From the NCBI GenBank assembly GCA_029817715.1, contig JARUPY010000538.1, positions 2,294,001 through 2,358,000 of the forward strand: a DNA stretch of 64,000 bases. The letters run 5' to 3'. Under the pieces are notes generated by a model that saw nothing but the letters and a program-made list of their open reading frames with translations, searched no databases and was not told the DNA's origin. This DNA is from Melastoma dodecandrum (Eukaryota > Streptophyta > Magnoliopsida > Myrtales > Melastomataceae). Of the stretch, positions 1 to 12,650 are shown piece by piece. Made by a program: the position numbers and the translations under genes. Position 1 is the stretch's first letter; the number at the start of each line of letters is the position of its first letter.

Positions 1-2292
1 AGGATACAGTATGAGAGTCACTCCTGGTGATAGTGTGTAGCCAAAAAACCTCAGTGATCCAGTGCCCGACAAGCAGTGAACAGTAGTCACTCTATTCTCC
101 AGGACTTCTGGGCTATAAAAGCAAAAAACAGAAGTAATAATCAGCCTCTTTTATTGGTAGCATATTCTAAAAAAAAGGCCATCAGAATCCGTCCAAGGTA
201 CATCAGGATTAAATCATTTTTTATACCTATCTGCACCAAAAATGAGCTTGGCGCTAAATTTGTTAAATTCAGCCAATCCCACAACAGGGAGATATTCTTT
301 GACTCTAGACCTGACAATACAAAGAGGTCAATGTACTTGATGCAATCATGTAAATTAGCCACAAAGAAGAGACCTTGAAAGTACCTGTCATTAATCAGAT
401 GTTGCTCGGCCTTCTTTACCACATTGAGGACCAGAGGCTTCCCTTCCTGTCAGATCCATATAAGCTCTACATGATAAGAACCAGTAGAACAATACACTTG
501 AAACAGCAGGTAAAAACAGTTACATACTACCTATACAGCTCCCTCTAGTGCTTTTCAATTCAACAATGTGGATGGCAAAGCACATGAATTCTATGTCAGC
601 AATGCATATATTTCTTCTCTTTTAAAAGAAAATTTTCTACTTCTGCAACCTCGAATAATGGAAACATGTAATAACCCGAACGATCATACTGACTCTGTAC
701 TTTGACAAGGCAAAATGGATGATGTTACTGCAAGGAAGCTTGCCCTCGAACTAATGTAGAAGAAAAATTACCTCTGTTCTATAAGCTCCAACGCCAAATT
801 CAGCTTCACTGGACTGGACTTGGATCTTTGTTATAAGCGAACTGTCACCTACATCAGCCGACAACATGCTGGTATCATAAAAAGTTAATCTCAAGCAGAG
901 AGCATGTCATTCAGTCAGAGAGTGAACCAAAACAGTTTTAACAACTTTATCACCAGAAATGCGAGTTTCTGCCCAAACATCATTCTCACAGAGAAATAAA
1001 CTATTTGTGAGTCAGAGCAATGACAGGATCCAACTGACACAGTAGCCAACAATAAAGAACAGCACCCATAGCTGACACTGAAGAACAGGACACACTAGCC
1101 GGCATTATAAAACAGGACGCACTGGCCAGCACAATAGAACAGGACGCACTTACCAACACTAAAGAACAGGATGCACCAGCCGACTCTAAAGAACAGGACT
1201 CACAATCATGTCCGAATGATTTTACTCCAAGTCGAAAGCAAATTCACAAGTGTGCAGTCACAACCAGAAAGGGGAAAGAAAGATGTACTTAACAGTACAC
1301 GATCAAACATGAAACAAGCGAGACCTGCAAGTGTATCACGATTCCTTGGTCCACAAAGAAGACTAAAGTTCAGACAATTCTATAACCAAAGATCTCACTA
1401 CAAACACAAAATATGCCTACAGAGGAACGATTTCCTCAGTCATCATCACAGAATAAAACAAAAACGCAAGAAGACGACAATACCATAACTGTCAATGAAG
1501 CCAGAACCGCAAACAACTATAGAAATGACAACAAATGAACTGAGCTGGCGATCACAATATCCGAAAATGGAACACTCCAGATGAACAATCATATCAAGCC
1601 TCATCATCCACAAGGAAGACAAAAGTTCAGAAAACTCTATCTTGCGAGTGGTATGATTTCATCTGCTAAATAAAAAATCCCTAGAAAACTCGATTTCCTT
1701 AACCAACGGCATCAAGTCAGAAAGCAACTGCCAACAGACAGTACTAGAACCGCGATGGAACCAAAACCACTGACTTACTAAACATGCCAAGAGGGATAAA
1801 CCATGGTGTCATCACTTCGGAGACAAATATTCCTACAGAAGTCGATTTCCTTACTCAAATTCCCTATCATAAAACCACCGCCAAGAAGTCGAAACCACAA
1901 AAACGTAAAGACGCCAAACACCAGAAAACCACGCAGTCATCACTTCGGAGACAAAAATTCCTGGGAAAGTCGATGTCCTGAATCAACGTCACCGAATCAA
2001 GAAATCACCGCCAGGAAACAGTAGAAGCACCGCGAAGGAAGCCAAAACCACAAAATATTAAAGAAGGCGAGGGACTTAAACCACGGCACGATCATGCAAG
2101 GAAGGAGAGTACGTACGCCGAGGATAGGATCCTCAGGAGCGCGAACGACGTGGTTGAAAACGGAATCCGCACAGTCAGCCGACGTGACGAGACGAGAAAT
2201 GGAGGATCCGCCATTGATCTCCGATCGAGGAGAAGTGAGGTGCCCGGCGATCGTGGCCAGCCTCCGATCGCATGGAGTTTGTTCCAGAACGG
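1..2292 (-). pseudogene. Aspartate aminotransferase (ASP3-like) pseudogene, 5' exons
   Basis: The gene runs off the left edge of the window. Five exons of a plant aspartate aminotransferase (PLP enzyme, aspartate + 2-oxoglutarate to oxaloacetate + glutamate) can be placed. Exon 1 (2117 to about 2292) ends in FNHVVRAPEDPILG. Exon 2 (772-848) is the VTVAYN...LGVGAYRTE exon. Exon 3 (385-446) reads EGKPLVLNVVKKAEQHLIND. Exon 4 (227-310) reads [20 protein letters not shown] and on. Exon 5 (about 1-106) contains ENRVTTVHCLSGTGSLR. Splice sites are GT-AG. The N-terminal extension with DRRLA before the PEDPILG motif resembles Arabidopsis ASP3. Damage: exon 2 has an extra C, a 5-bp duplication and a lost G, a net +5 that shifts the frame. 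Exon 5 has lost about 11 bp after GSLR. No in-frame ATG is visible in exon 1. The catalytic part lies outside the window. Assembly error is the alternative to pseudogenisation. Confidence 0.8.
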
Positions 2293-2319
2293 TTTCGTGG
2301 GAGAGTATTAAAAAAAAAA

Positions 2320-2905
2320 GGCAAAATATACGTTTATGGCCTCAACTTTAAGACAACTTTTTATTTTGTCGTTAACTTAGTTTGTTATATAATTTTGTCA
2401 CCAACTTTTGTTTTTATTTCTATTTTGGCCAATAATGAATTTCTTATAGCGAAAGCCAAACAAGGCCTTAATATAATCTAACATGTGTCCTATAATAGTG
2501 GAGTTTTGACATCTCATTCATTCGTCTCATAATCCACTTTATCCGTAATAGTCGCCTCCTAATAGAACATCATCCGACATTCATCGATTTTTTATATTTT
2601 TTGACAACATCAGCAACTATCGTTAACTTCGGCTTCCAATTCACTTGATTTGTTCATCAAAATTTTATAATAAAAAACAAATGAAAGATTTCAATATTAT
2701 TTCCTATTTTTTAAAATCTTTTTTCGTTTTAGTCGATAAATGAAAATTGTCTATTAAGGCCTTGTTTGGATTTCGTTAGAAGAAATTCATGATTGGCCAA
2801 AATAGAAATAAAAACAAAAGTTGGTGACAAAATTATATAACAAACTAAGTTAAGAATAAAACAGAAAGTTGGCTCAAAGTTGAGGCCATAAATTGATATT
2901 TTGCC
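2320..2905. mobile_element. Foldback MITE with 150-bp terminal inverted repeats
   Basis: The arms 2320-2469 and 2756-2905 are about 90% identical inverted repeats of 150 bp each around an AT-rich centre of about 286 bp with no ORF. Both arms begin GGCAAAATAT at the outer end and finish AAGGCCTT at the inner end. The flanks are A-rich (TTAAAAAAA on both sides), compatible with a 9-10 bp target duplication, but the homopolymer makes this ambiguous. The long TIRs and lack of coding capacity suggest a non-autonomous Mutator-like MITE. It sits about 28 bp upstream of exon 1 of the aminotransferase pseudogene, where a promoter or 5' leader would lie. Confidence 0.8.
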
Positions 2906-3585
2906 TTAAAAAAATGGTGGGTTTAATTAAGAAGAGAAGTGAAAAAGAATGGAACGCGTAACGAAATAAACATTCTTATAATGATGGTGAGAACATTCAT
3001 TCTTTTTATTCTTAAAAAAAATTTAGAAAAAATAAGTAAATAAAATTATTAATTCATTATTTATAGTAGAATACTTCAACCAAACTCATAACCAGATATG
3101 CCCATCAACATGATATGACCACATTGGCAAACCCATGATATGCAAAGTTAGGCTATGCGGTAAATTCAGTGTTCCTGATTCTAAGTTTTCTGTTCTCCCC
3201 TCAAACTCTTTACCAGTTTACCTAAACCCAACTCCGGATCCTCTGTGTCCTTGTCTCGACTCAGATGAAGACATCTGCGGTGCCCCTCAAGTTCCCCGGG
3301 CAAAACCTTTGATAGGATGCAATGCAACAACCATGCCCTTTTGATTCAGAGCCTTCCTAACCCCAAAAAACCCAAGTTTTGAGTCTCCTTGATACCAAGC
3401 TCGTGCAATGATCACGATGGCATTGCTCCTTAACGTCATATCCGGGTTAATGGCCTCCTCTCCCATCAGCTAATATTGCTTCCCAAGAGCCTTTCTCAGC
3501 AGTCAGCACCGACATGGACCGGAATCCTTCCCTCGGGACACTGCTACTTTTGTCTTCCGGCACGTTCGATGGGAAGATGGAGAAT
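2906..3585. other. Noncoding spacer, 3' flank of tetraspanin gene
   Basis: AT-rich up to about 3100, then mixed sequence downstream of the tetraspanin stop codon, probably including its 3' UTR. No coding similarity recognised. Confidence 0.5.
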
Positions 3586-4797
3586 CTAACCGTCATCGCT
3601 GTTGGTCACTCTATGGAATCGAGCAGTTATAATTCCCTTGAAGTAGGTCACGAAGTTTTCTTGCCAGACATTAGAACATAAGATCCCACAATCTTGGCAA
3701 GATGCCTGATTGGACTCCTCAATCATTGTAGTGCTTATGGGAGTAACCAAGAAGGATTGCCTAAAGGTGGGAGGCTGCGGAGCCCGGTTCAGGGACCTCG
3801 GTGCGGTTCCTACCACCCAGAGCATAACGGCGAACGCAATGACCACAACCTAACAAAGGTGCGAAATCTGAACTGTCAGTCCACCGAAACAGATTGAGAT
3901 GAACGGGATATCACCGCCACCCACATAGCATGAGATTGAAAATCTCATCTATCAACCTCCATTTCTACCCCCGAAAAAAAAATCTCCAACAAAAACCATC
4001 CCTAAACATGACCACAATTCTGTCCCAGATAACCAAATTGGGGCAAATGAACCACATCCGCGCCTTACATTTACCTGAAGCACGGCGATCGTGATCACAA
4101 TCAACCGACACATGGTGTAATGGAAGATCACGAAATCCCCAAACTCCTCGTGCTCCTCGTCGATGTACTCAGTGATCAACTGCAGGGCCCAGGGGAGGCG
4201 AGAAAAGCCATAAAAAACAGCAGGGATGCTAGCACCTCTTCCACACAGGAACCGAATGCGTACCTTTTCCCAGTCGGCGCGGAAGAATATCATGACGAGG
4301 ACTGCGACTTCAACGAAGAGGACGGAGACCAGGGAGATGATATACTGGGGAGGCCCCATCAGTTAAGGAATGAAAAGAGACGGAGCGACCACAACCACAA
4401 CCGATCACAGACAACAAACACGGAGGGGGGGGGGGGGGGTGGGGGAAGGGAAGGATACAATGCAGAGTGAGGAATGGCTGAGGCAGTTGGAGACGATGTA
4501 GCCGCCGAGCATGGAGAGGCAGACGGCGATGCCGACGCCCATACACGTGTAGATGAACCTGGAGTGCAGTCCAACCCACCGGTCAAACACAAATCGGAAA
4601 CGGGGAGAGGGAAATCAGGGGGTTGAAATTTACCAAGGTCTGGGGAGGTCGGTGGTGGTGGTGAGGGAGGAGACGCCGTCGTCCCACTTCTTCTCGAGCC
4701 AGAGGGAGTAGATGATCATGCCCACCCCGAAGAGGTTAACCACCATGTTCACTCCCCTTAGGGTGGAGTGGAGGCAGCACCTCGCACATTTCGCCAT
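3586..4797 (-). CDS. Tetraspanin, TET19/TET20-like
   Basis: Five exons: 4634-4797, 4459-4558, 4264-4344, 4075-4179 and 3586-3849. All have GT-AG introns and consistent phases, giving about 237 residues. The start at 4797 gives MAKCARCCLHSTLRGVN, followed by TM1 (VVNLFGVGMIIYSLWL). TM2 is in exon 2 (FIYTCMGVGIAVCLSMLGGY), TM3 in exon 3 (YIISLVSVLFVEVAVLVMIFF), and TM4 spans exons 4-5 (MCRLIVITIAVLQ plus VVVIAFAVMLWVVG). The TM3-TM4 loop is short (WEK then ITEYIDEEHEEF), as in the small TET19/20-type plant tetraspanins, and lacks the long cysteine-rich loop of larger ones. These proteins organise membrane microdomains; the specific role here is not evident. The cysteines near the N-terminus are likely palmitoylation sites by family precedent. 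The reading frame is intact. The C-terminal tail in the last exon is the least certain part. Confidence 0.85.
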
Positions 4798-6524
4798 CCT
4801 TACCTACTATTATCAATTTTAAGAGGAATTGGAATTGGAATGTATCTGCTCTCTCCCTCCTCCACTCCCAGCCCCAGCCCTCCTCTCTCTCTCGGTCTCT
4901 ATATATGTGCCCGTTGCTGACTGGTTGGAGTTTATGGGGAAATTAAATAAAATAAAAATTTAGGGGGGGCGGGGGGGAGGGAGAACGTGCCCTCGCCAAA
5001 CACTCACCTACCGATCAAAAATTTCACAATAAACCGAATGGTCTCGGTCTCTCGATCTCCCCCACCCCCCATCCCCAGCCTTTGTCTGACTTTTTAAATG
5101 AATCCTCGTCGCATCTCAGTCAGAGATTTTCCATGGTATTGTTTGTCTTGAACGTGTGTGGACTAAACGTTACCCAATCAATGATAATAAACACGCGATT
5201 CACGTCGCTTCTTTTTATTCTATCTACGAATAGGGAAGCACTGCTAATTGCTCTACTCAGCTGAGTTTTCCTTTGGGGTCCCTCGACAAATGATATTTTC
5301 TTTTTTTTGTCGGGTTGAAGATGAGGAAAATAGTCCGCAAAAATCCTTCACACTATCTTAATCAATTTATTATTATTATTAAAATCTCCCGTATACAGAC
5401 TTGGTCATTTTGCACAACATATTCTAACACATTCAAATAAGAACGCGGGATACTACTCGATGACATCCTCGAGGACACATGACACAATACTAAAAAGATA
5501 GTTTACAAGACTTAAAAAGACAATTGAAAACACCAATAGAAACATCCCCATATTCAGAAATTCTGTAAAAAAAAAAGTAACACAATCCCAGATTTCGCTC
5601 AGCCTCTTCCTCTTTCAGTGTTTCATGACATTTGTAAATATTATTTCATCATTTTTTTTTACTATATATTTATTTTCATACTACGACTATATTACTAACC
5701 ACAATCTAAATCCGGTTACCTCGGTATTATTTAACCCGTGATGCGAAACAGACCCCAATCCAACCTTAAGATTCTACCGATTACTGATAACTGTTAGCGT
5801 TTCCGAGAAGAGAAAATTAAGTTAGCAGATCAGATAAAAAGAAGAAGAAGAAGAAGAAGAAGAAATAAAGAGAAATATCGGATATATGCCACCACCATTC
5901 CGACACGTAAGTTGCAATTATTGATCGAGCCAGTCCCCCTCATCAAATATTTAAAACAAATAAAATCGAGGGCCAAGACAATGTAGGCGCCCCCACAAAT
6001 CCACGACTCAAACCCCAATTCCCATTATTGGATAAGAACTCGTGATGTGTCATACCGATGTCGTCTAAAACATGATGCAATACGCCTTATCTTACTCGTC
6101 AATTATCTCTCACGGAATAGATTATATCCGTATATAAAGAAAAACGGGTTTTACCTCCGATCAATTCGTTTCCTCTGAAAGAATTCAGGGAAACATCACG
6201 AGCATTTTAGACTAACTAATTTCTTCATGCGAAATATATGACAGCAGCTTGCTCAATGCATGTACGTACTGAAATTGAAGTTCTGGGATGAGCTATAATT
6301 AAATCAAAATTGATCAAGAGCACTAGAATCTTGCCTGCGTGTCCCTTTCCCACATGGATTCACTAACAAAGTTCCCTACAGCACCAAAACTCATATTTCA
6401 ACACAAGGTAATACAGAAGAAGCTAACCAATCAGCCGACTGACCATTGATTCACGCCGACGATGCAGTGATACCACCAAACCAAACAATGAAAGCGAGGG
6501 GGAGGCTAAAAAACCCACAAATCC
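4798..6524. other. Intergenic region between tetraspanin and eIF3L
   Basis: No supported gene. It holds the tetraspanin 5' flank (CT-rich stretch near 4850-4910), G-rich and AT-rich low-complexity DNA, a GAA microsatellite, and the 3' flank of the eIF3L gene. Confidence 0.5.
5840..5865. repeat. GAA microsatellite
   Basis: Uninterrupted GAA repeats, about eight units, in noncoding DNA. Confidence 0.9.
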
Positions 6525-9500
6525 TTATTCCAGCTTTATCCCGTCCATGTCGTTGATCATGCTTTCAAGCTGAAAGAAAAGAGCAAATTATTGTAAGTTA
6601 TCAATGCCTACTACCTACCGGTCAGCCCTGCAATTGCTATTAAGACACGAACCTTGACAATCTGCCGCAGGAAATAGTCTCCATACCGCTTTGCTGGTTT
6701 TGATTCAACAACGCGAATTATGTCCTACAACAACATCAATCATGGGCAAGACAGAGATCATTAGAATAGAGGCACCATATCTGCCAACTGCCAATACTAG
6801 ATATCTAGCTGGTGAACATTTTTCCTAAGATTGAAAGAACTCTAGAGACCAGGATGACCGACGGATTGTATCATTGAAGAATGATTTGTTGATATTATGG
6901 AAGGTTGAAAATAGCAGCAAAGAGTGGGTAAAGGAGGAGAGTCTGCAAAGAGTCTCTTATCATACGTCATCGACAAAGAAATCAACATCTGCATTTGAGA
7001 TTATCTTCCCATCAACGTCAACCGCATGACTCTTGTGCTTATAGGTCATTAATATTGTCCTGCAAGGAAAATAAGTGTCTCATCACTGGGTTGTCATAAC
7101 AATATCTACAATCTAGCCCTATGAGGTCTTCAAAATGAATTACCGGAGAGCGGTTTCGTCCACTTCCATATAGCTAGAAAGCTTGCCGAGGGAAATGGTT
7201 GAGTACACTTTCAAAAATGTCCTCACTCCTGATAATAATTGTTGCTGCTTCACTTCATAGAGGAAAAGCTTCAGTTGCAACCTATAAGCATCCTGCAGAA
7301 ATTCACATAATAGCATTATCAACTGCAAAAAACAGCAAATGACTATCAGAGACACATGTCCTGTCAGAGATTAAAAGGAAGATTGACACTAGAAGCTTTT
7401 TTCTGAATTAATCAGGCCTATGCATCTCAACTATTTTTTGGCATAGCTTCCACAGGTTCCGCATGCCACCAAGTCAATCAACTAGAAAGAACTGCAACCG
7501 TTGATGGACAATACTACATGCATAGCACTGATGTGAAAGCATGTTCAAGAAGAATACAAAGCATATAAGTAGTACTACGAAGACTCTTTGGTCGCTCAAA
7601 CTTGTGAAAATCAAAGAAACAAAGCAATGAATACTACTACCGCAGAATCAGGAGGAACTAACCTGATTATAATTTACTAGGGGCTCATCAAAACTTGGTG
7701 CTGAGGGTGTGATAAACTTGGGACATGCATAGGAGAAGAGCTCGTCGTATATAACAAAAGCATCATCATCACATCTTTGCATCCTGGGCATCTTCTCGCC
7801 ATACTTCTCTCTCAGTTGAGAGTTCACTGTCTCGTCAACAACCTTCACTTGGGGACAGAGTGAAAGACAAATCGCCAGTAAGGCATACATCTGCTCATTC
7901 TTTTTCAATATCTGCTCATATTGCGGAGACTTCTGATGGTATTGCTTAGTTTTGAAAATGTACAGAAGAATCTTGTTAAATTCTCGAATTGCATCCACGT
8001 ACCTAGAAAAATGTTACTCAGGTCAGCTAATTCGGATGGAACTAACGAGCAAATGAGATTCCTTAAAAGTAAGATGCTATTTAAACGCCAAAAAAGTGAA
8101 TGGTTCAGCATCTGTCTGGTAGAATTCAAAAGGGAGACAAAACAACAAGAAAAATTTACCTTCTCATCATGAGGTTGGCGAACCCATAGTGATAAATAGT
8201 GGTAATGTGGCTGCCAATTACACTGGTATAAACACCTTGTTGACTAATGTCAATAGGACGAAGGCACTTTAGTCCCGTCTGATAATCACCTAACAAACAA
8301 TGAACCCGCAACAATCCCACCATGCTGAAGTATCCAAGAACTTTCAGGACATTACTGCCACCACTGTAGTCATATCCATCAGTAGCAGTGAACTGCTCAA
8401 GCCCTTCCTTCTCCTGTTCCAAGATCTGAATGATCATGGACTTCTCCATAAGTGCTTGCAAATAATTGAGAACTCCATATACATTCCATGCCTGCCAGAA
8501 GAAAGAAAAAAATGCTGAGAAGAGGGAAAAAAGATTGCATATTGAGAAGCCGTATCATCAGGAGTTCAATCAAGTAATGGTGGGCTTTAGGAAATTGTAG
8601 CTCAAAGAAGTGAACCATCAGCAATCACCTGATCGTACTGCCTCAGGAGATCAATCTCCTCAGTCGTCTTGTTCTTCATCTTCGCTCTGTATTGACAAAA
8701 GCTCTGAAACTGATACACAAATTCATCTACCATGTCCCACAACCACTGGTTTGGCAGCTGCATGTTAACTACTCCATGCAAGACGACCTACAGTAAACAT
8801 TGCCCCGTTAACCATGTGCCCACATCCAGAATCAGGAACAAACAAAAATACAAAAAGATAAGAAGAAAATAACCATCAAGAATTTGTATTGATTCTAGAC
8901 ATATTAGGGGACAAAGAAAACACAAAGAATCGCCGTGCATTGGGCAGCTTTGGTAAGAGCGGAGAAGCGAAAAAACTCGAATTTAGCATCCTCTGATGGA
9001 AGACTCAAATTCAAAGAGAATTGAAAACTCGATTGGAAATACTAAGGTCTGAAACAGCCGATGCAAAATCAACGGAATCATCCGGAGGAATTCAAACAAA
9101 CACTTCTCTGAAGGTTTGAACCACCTTAACAAGTAAATCTTCAAGTCTCAGGCCCTATCTTAATGATATCGACCTAGTGCGACAAAGATCATCTCATCAC
9201 GCATAGCTAAGCCCTCTCATTTCTCCTCAGTAAAAAATCAGCAAAATCACAAATTCAAACGCTAAAATCAGGAAACATCTCATCGACAATGTATTCAGCC
9301 GTTAGCATGGGAAGACGCCTAAACATCCAAAAATCCAAAAACTACCTGAAACAGGCTACAATAATTATCCCAGGAATCAACCCGCTGCTGCAAGGTCGGG
9401 GACAACCTAGCGAAGAGGTGCCTAAACCACATCTCCCGGTACAGGAGGCAGAAAACGTGGTCGTTGTCGACGTAGTGAGCAACGGCCTCGACGGAAGGCC

Positions 9501-9711
9501 AGGGGGTGTCCTTGAAGAGACGATCGGACAATGTCTGGAAGGACGTCTCGTACATCTGGTGGATCTCATAGACGTTCTTCTCCCTTATGTGTCGGTACAG
9601 GTGGACTACGAAGGTCTTGACGGAGTCGGGAACGAAGTTCGGGTCGTAGCCGAGCTGGTCCGACGGCGGCTGGGTGGCTGCGGCGTCGTCGTAGTCGTAG
9701 TTGGAAGCCAT
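6525..9711 (-). CDS. eIF3L: Eukaryotic translation initiation factor 3 subunit L
   Basis: Eight exons, minus strand: 9346-9711, 8629-8787, 8160-8491, 7663-8002, 7144-7292, 6966-7059, 6653-6724, 6525-6569. All introns are GT-AG and phases agree, giving 518 residues, close to the usual length of plant eIF3l. The start (MASNYDYDDA) is followed by the diagnostic block FVPDSVKTFVVHLYRHIREK. Later conserved blocks include LLYREMWFRHLFARL, QLPNQWLWDMVDEFVYQFQS, KEGLEQFTATDGYDYSGGSN, LLRVHCLLGDYQTGLKCL, PQYEQILKKNEQMYALLA and DAYRLQLKLFLYEVKQQQLL. It ends LESMINDMDGIKLE. The C-terminal half corresponds to the PCI region through which eIF3l joins the eIF3 scaffold on the 40S ribosome. It is a cytosolic housekeeping gene with no frame damage. 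Confidence 0.97.
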
Positions 9712-9839
9712 CCTTGCGGTGGGGACGAGGACGGATGACGGACGGTGGAGAGTTTCTGTTCGCGTCTTCTAGGGTTTTGGGGACGAACCACGAGATTGGA
9801 GAGATTCGCAGACTGAGGCTTTTCCGTTGTTTTTGGGCT

Positions 9840-9851
9840 TTTATATATATT
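9840..9851 (-). promoter_or_regulatory. Putative TATA box of the eIF3L gene
   Basis: On the minus strand the sequence reads TATATATAAAAG, about 130-140 bp upstream of the eIF3L start codon, a plausible core-promoter position. No transcript evidence. Confidence 0.45.
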
Positions 9852-10183
9852 GGGTCCGGAATAATAGATTGCTCTAGTAAAGATAGGATATTACTGTCTC
9901 TAAAAATTATTACAAGAAAATCAATTGAAAATTCGCAGCATTTTGTGATCAGATCAGATTAAAGCAGATGCACAAGATCCCTCACAGATGGAACCACCTG
10001 CACCCAAACCTGTACAATTCCACAGCAGACTAGACCTCTATTGCATGAACAAGTACCACCCCAGTTCATCACAAGTTATGCCAAAGCCTTCAAGACTCCC
10101 CTTTCTTCCTTAAAAGCTTGTTATTATTTTCCCCGGAGATTTAGTTGCCTCATTACTCTAGTCATAAGCCGCCCGCATCTATC

Positions 10184-11729
10184 TCATGCGTATGGTGCTT
10201 GTTTCTTCCTGTGGTGTGTCCCGGGAACCTCAGGTTCGTCTTCCTCTTCATCGGACGACAGGAGTGACAGACCCCCACGATTTGAATCCCCCTTTGACTT
10301 GTCTTTCCCCCTCTGGAGTGATCTCGATCTGATATGCCTCCAGCATTTCCAAGCCAAGGGTTTGCGTCCCACCCCACAATGCTTTTGATCGAGAACTAAG
10401 GTGGCTTTCCTTTGCAGGAAAAAAGCAGTTCCCCCATAAATGAGGACAAGACCCAAGGCCGATATCTCGTAACACCAGAACAAAGGCTTCAAGCACCTCT
10501 TTTCTATGTAGAGGAGGAGGCTCCAACCAGGGAAAACTGCCAGAAAGCTGAAGACAATGAGGCATTGAGAATCGACAGGCAACGGACTACCCCTATGCAA
10601 TGAGACATGGCATCATACAGTGTAAAGAGAAATCGCAATGCTGCCGCAGAAAAACGATAGATTTGGTCAATAGGTGCTCCACATCAATTATGAAAGACAG
10701 GCATCGTGCACAAGAGATTTGGTCCCAACACAAGCAGGGGAAGTAGACCCAAAACCAAAATGAAGCAACGGAAGGGTAACCGCTAATCAGGGGACACAAT
10801 CATGTAAATTCTACTCCAGGCATCATAAAAATGACCATCAAAGGGTGACAAGCTAAGCTCCCCACAAACTGCGAGGAGCAAAGCCAACTCAATGTCAAAT
10901 CCGGAAACAAACCCAAAATCACCACATGCTCCTAGAGTAAACAGGACTTGTCATAACACATTGCAGTTAACAATATACGATGGAGTTAACAAAAGGCATA
11001 TTGGCAGAGACTTGTTTAATGTACCAATTTGGTCCGTCGTGCTGACTTCCCGACTCCGTGAACTTATCATACTAATATGTGGTAGCATCGCAGGACTTAA
11101 CTTACCCCTTCTGGAATCACAGGAATTGTTATCCACCAACTTAAGACATCCATGTCTTGTCCGCGCAAAATAAGCCACGAGCATACCTGTGAATCAATAA
11201 ATCCAGAAATCCTTGAATTGCAGAATTCATCATCAGACAACAACGATTAGCAACAAGGCCCACACAATCAGGTAAAGCCTAAGGGATAGTTGGAAACTCT
11301 GCCCCGATTTCTTGTAACAACAGGAGAAAGCTGAACTAATATCAACGCCAATCCACGATTAGAGGGCGGGGGGGGAATTCCCACCTGCAATCAAATAAAC
11401 AAGGGACACCGCGAAGATGGAATGAGCATGAAGATCCGAATAATCGGGCCATCACGGCATCCGTCAAGTAAAAAGCACCCCGGCCCCCGTTCCTCCTCAT
11501 CCAACTTATCTACCAAGGAAGGGTCAAGCCTCGTCTAGGCGCTGCGGCAGAACGGCCTCTCGGACACGTACCCCTCAGACGAAGACGACGAAACGATGAC
11601 AAAGCGGATCGCCGTGGAGGCCACAGCCGCGAGGGAGAGAACGACGAGGGAAAGCAGAAGCAGGGGCTTCTAGAGCTTCGTCCAGACCTTGGCCTCGTAA
11701 GGGAGGGCATTGTACCGTCGCTCGGGCAT
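10184..11729 (-). pseudogene. Pseudogene of a conserved plant multi-pass membrane protein of unknown function
   Basis: The first exon (11385-11729) starts MPERRYNALPYEAKVWTKL. An in-frame TAG (11670-11672) interrupts it just before a hydrophobic stretch (PLLLLSLVVLSLAAVASTAI), and a second TAG lies at 11535-11537. A frameshift then precedes the block HAHSIFAVSLVYLIA, which ends at a GT donor. A short exon near 11130-11180 reads GMLVAYFARTRHG. The last exon (about 10184-10600) has two hydrophobic segments (LIVFSFLAVFPGWSLLLYIE, ISALGLVLIYGGTAFFL), followed by GLEMLEAYQIEITPE and the acidic tail LLSSDEEEDEPEVPG, spread over three frames by two further indels. The pattern resembles an uncharacterised plant membrane protein family that I recall but cannot name. 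At least five lesions make a functional product very unlikely. Confidence 0.75.
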
Positions 11730-12650
11730 GAACGCCTAACGCAAGGCGTCGATGATTAGGGCCAATAGGGTTCCGACAACGGAATTCTCGGTTGAATGCA
11801 TACGACGTCGCTTCTTTTTTTTTGGGGGGGTGGGAGGGAATCGAGAAATAGCGGGAAAACAACTGCCTGAAATAAACGCAAACTACCAAAACAAAAAAGT
11901 TTAGGTGGTGAAATAATTACTGTGAACCCCGAGATATATTCCGTGGAAACGGTGAGGAAAATTAGAAAATGACATTGGATTCCATCCATTTCTCTTGGAT
12001 TCCATCGTTACCAGAAACAAAGCTGAAACTTCCGTACCATGAATGATTTCTAAGAATCAACTCACCACCGTATCAACCACGTATGATAATAATGTTAAAG
12101 GATAAAAAACAAACCTCATAGATACGACTCTAGTGATTATATTGAGCATAAAAGTACGAAACTACAGTAAGACGACCCATCCTGCGGACATGTCCATCCC
12201 CAGCGGATGTCCAGGGCACAGCGTCCTTCCAACCCCTGCGCCGCCGAAGACAATAGATGTGTCGACATTCTAACGACCAAGAATGATATTTCCTACTTGT
12301 GGCTAGCCTTATGGCTTGGGGCCCGGTAACCAGATCGCATCCTTCCTCCTATCAGCTTCCACAGTGGAAGTCGCTGTCCTGTTCTTTAACGTTACTGGCC
12401 CTCAGGAGAGCCTGGCAACTTCCAACTACCCCCGTGTAGTGCTGCCTTGAACCTGCTCTTTAATACGATGATGTTGTGGTATGGGAACATGGCGCATATG
12501 GAACGAGCATAAACGTGGTATGGCATTTGCTACCGAGGAGAATGAGCTGATGATTCTCTCAACTTTGAGGAAATGCGACAGTTCCTTTGGGTCAATCAGA
12601 AAAAGGATTGTCTGGAGGCAGCGGAGTTCTCTTAGTGTTATGGTGTGGTG
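11730..12650. other. Unassigned sequence left of the copia insertion
   Basis: No recognised gene. It includes a poly-T/poly-G run at 11815-11830 and a GC-balanced stretch (12170-12650) that once continued into 25930 onwards before the copia element inserted. Short ORFs here show no family resemblance. Confidence 0.4.

Noticed and set aside
9289..9738. 149-codon plus-strand ORF
   Set aside because: Antisense shadow of eIF3L exon 1.
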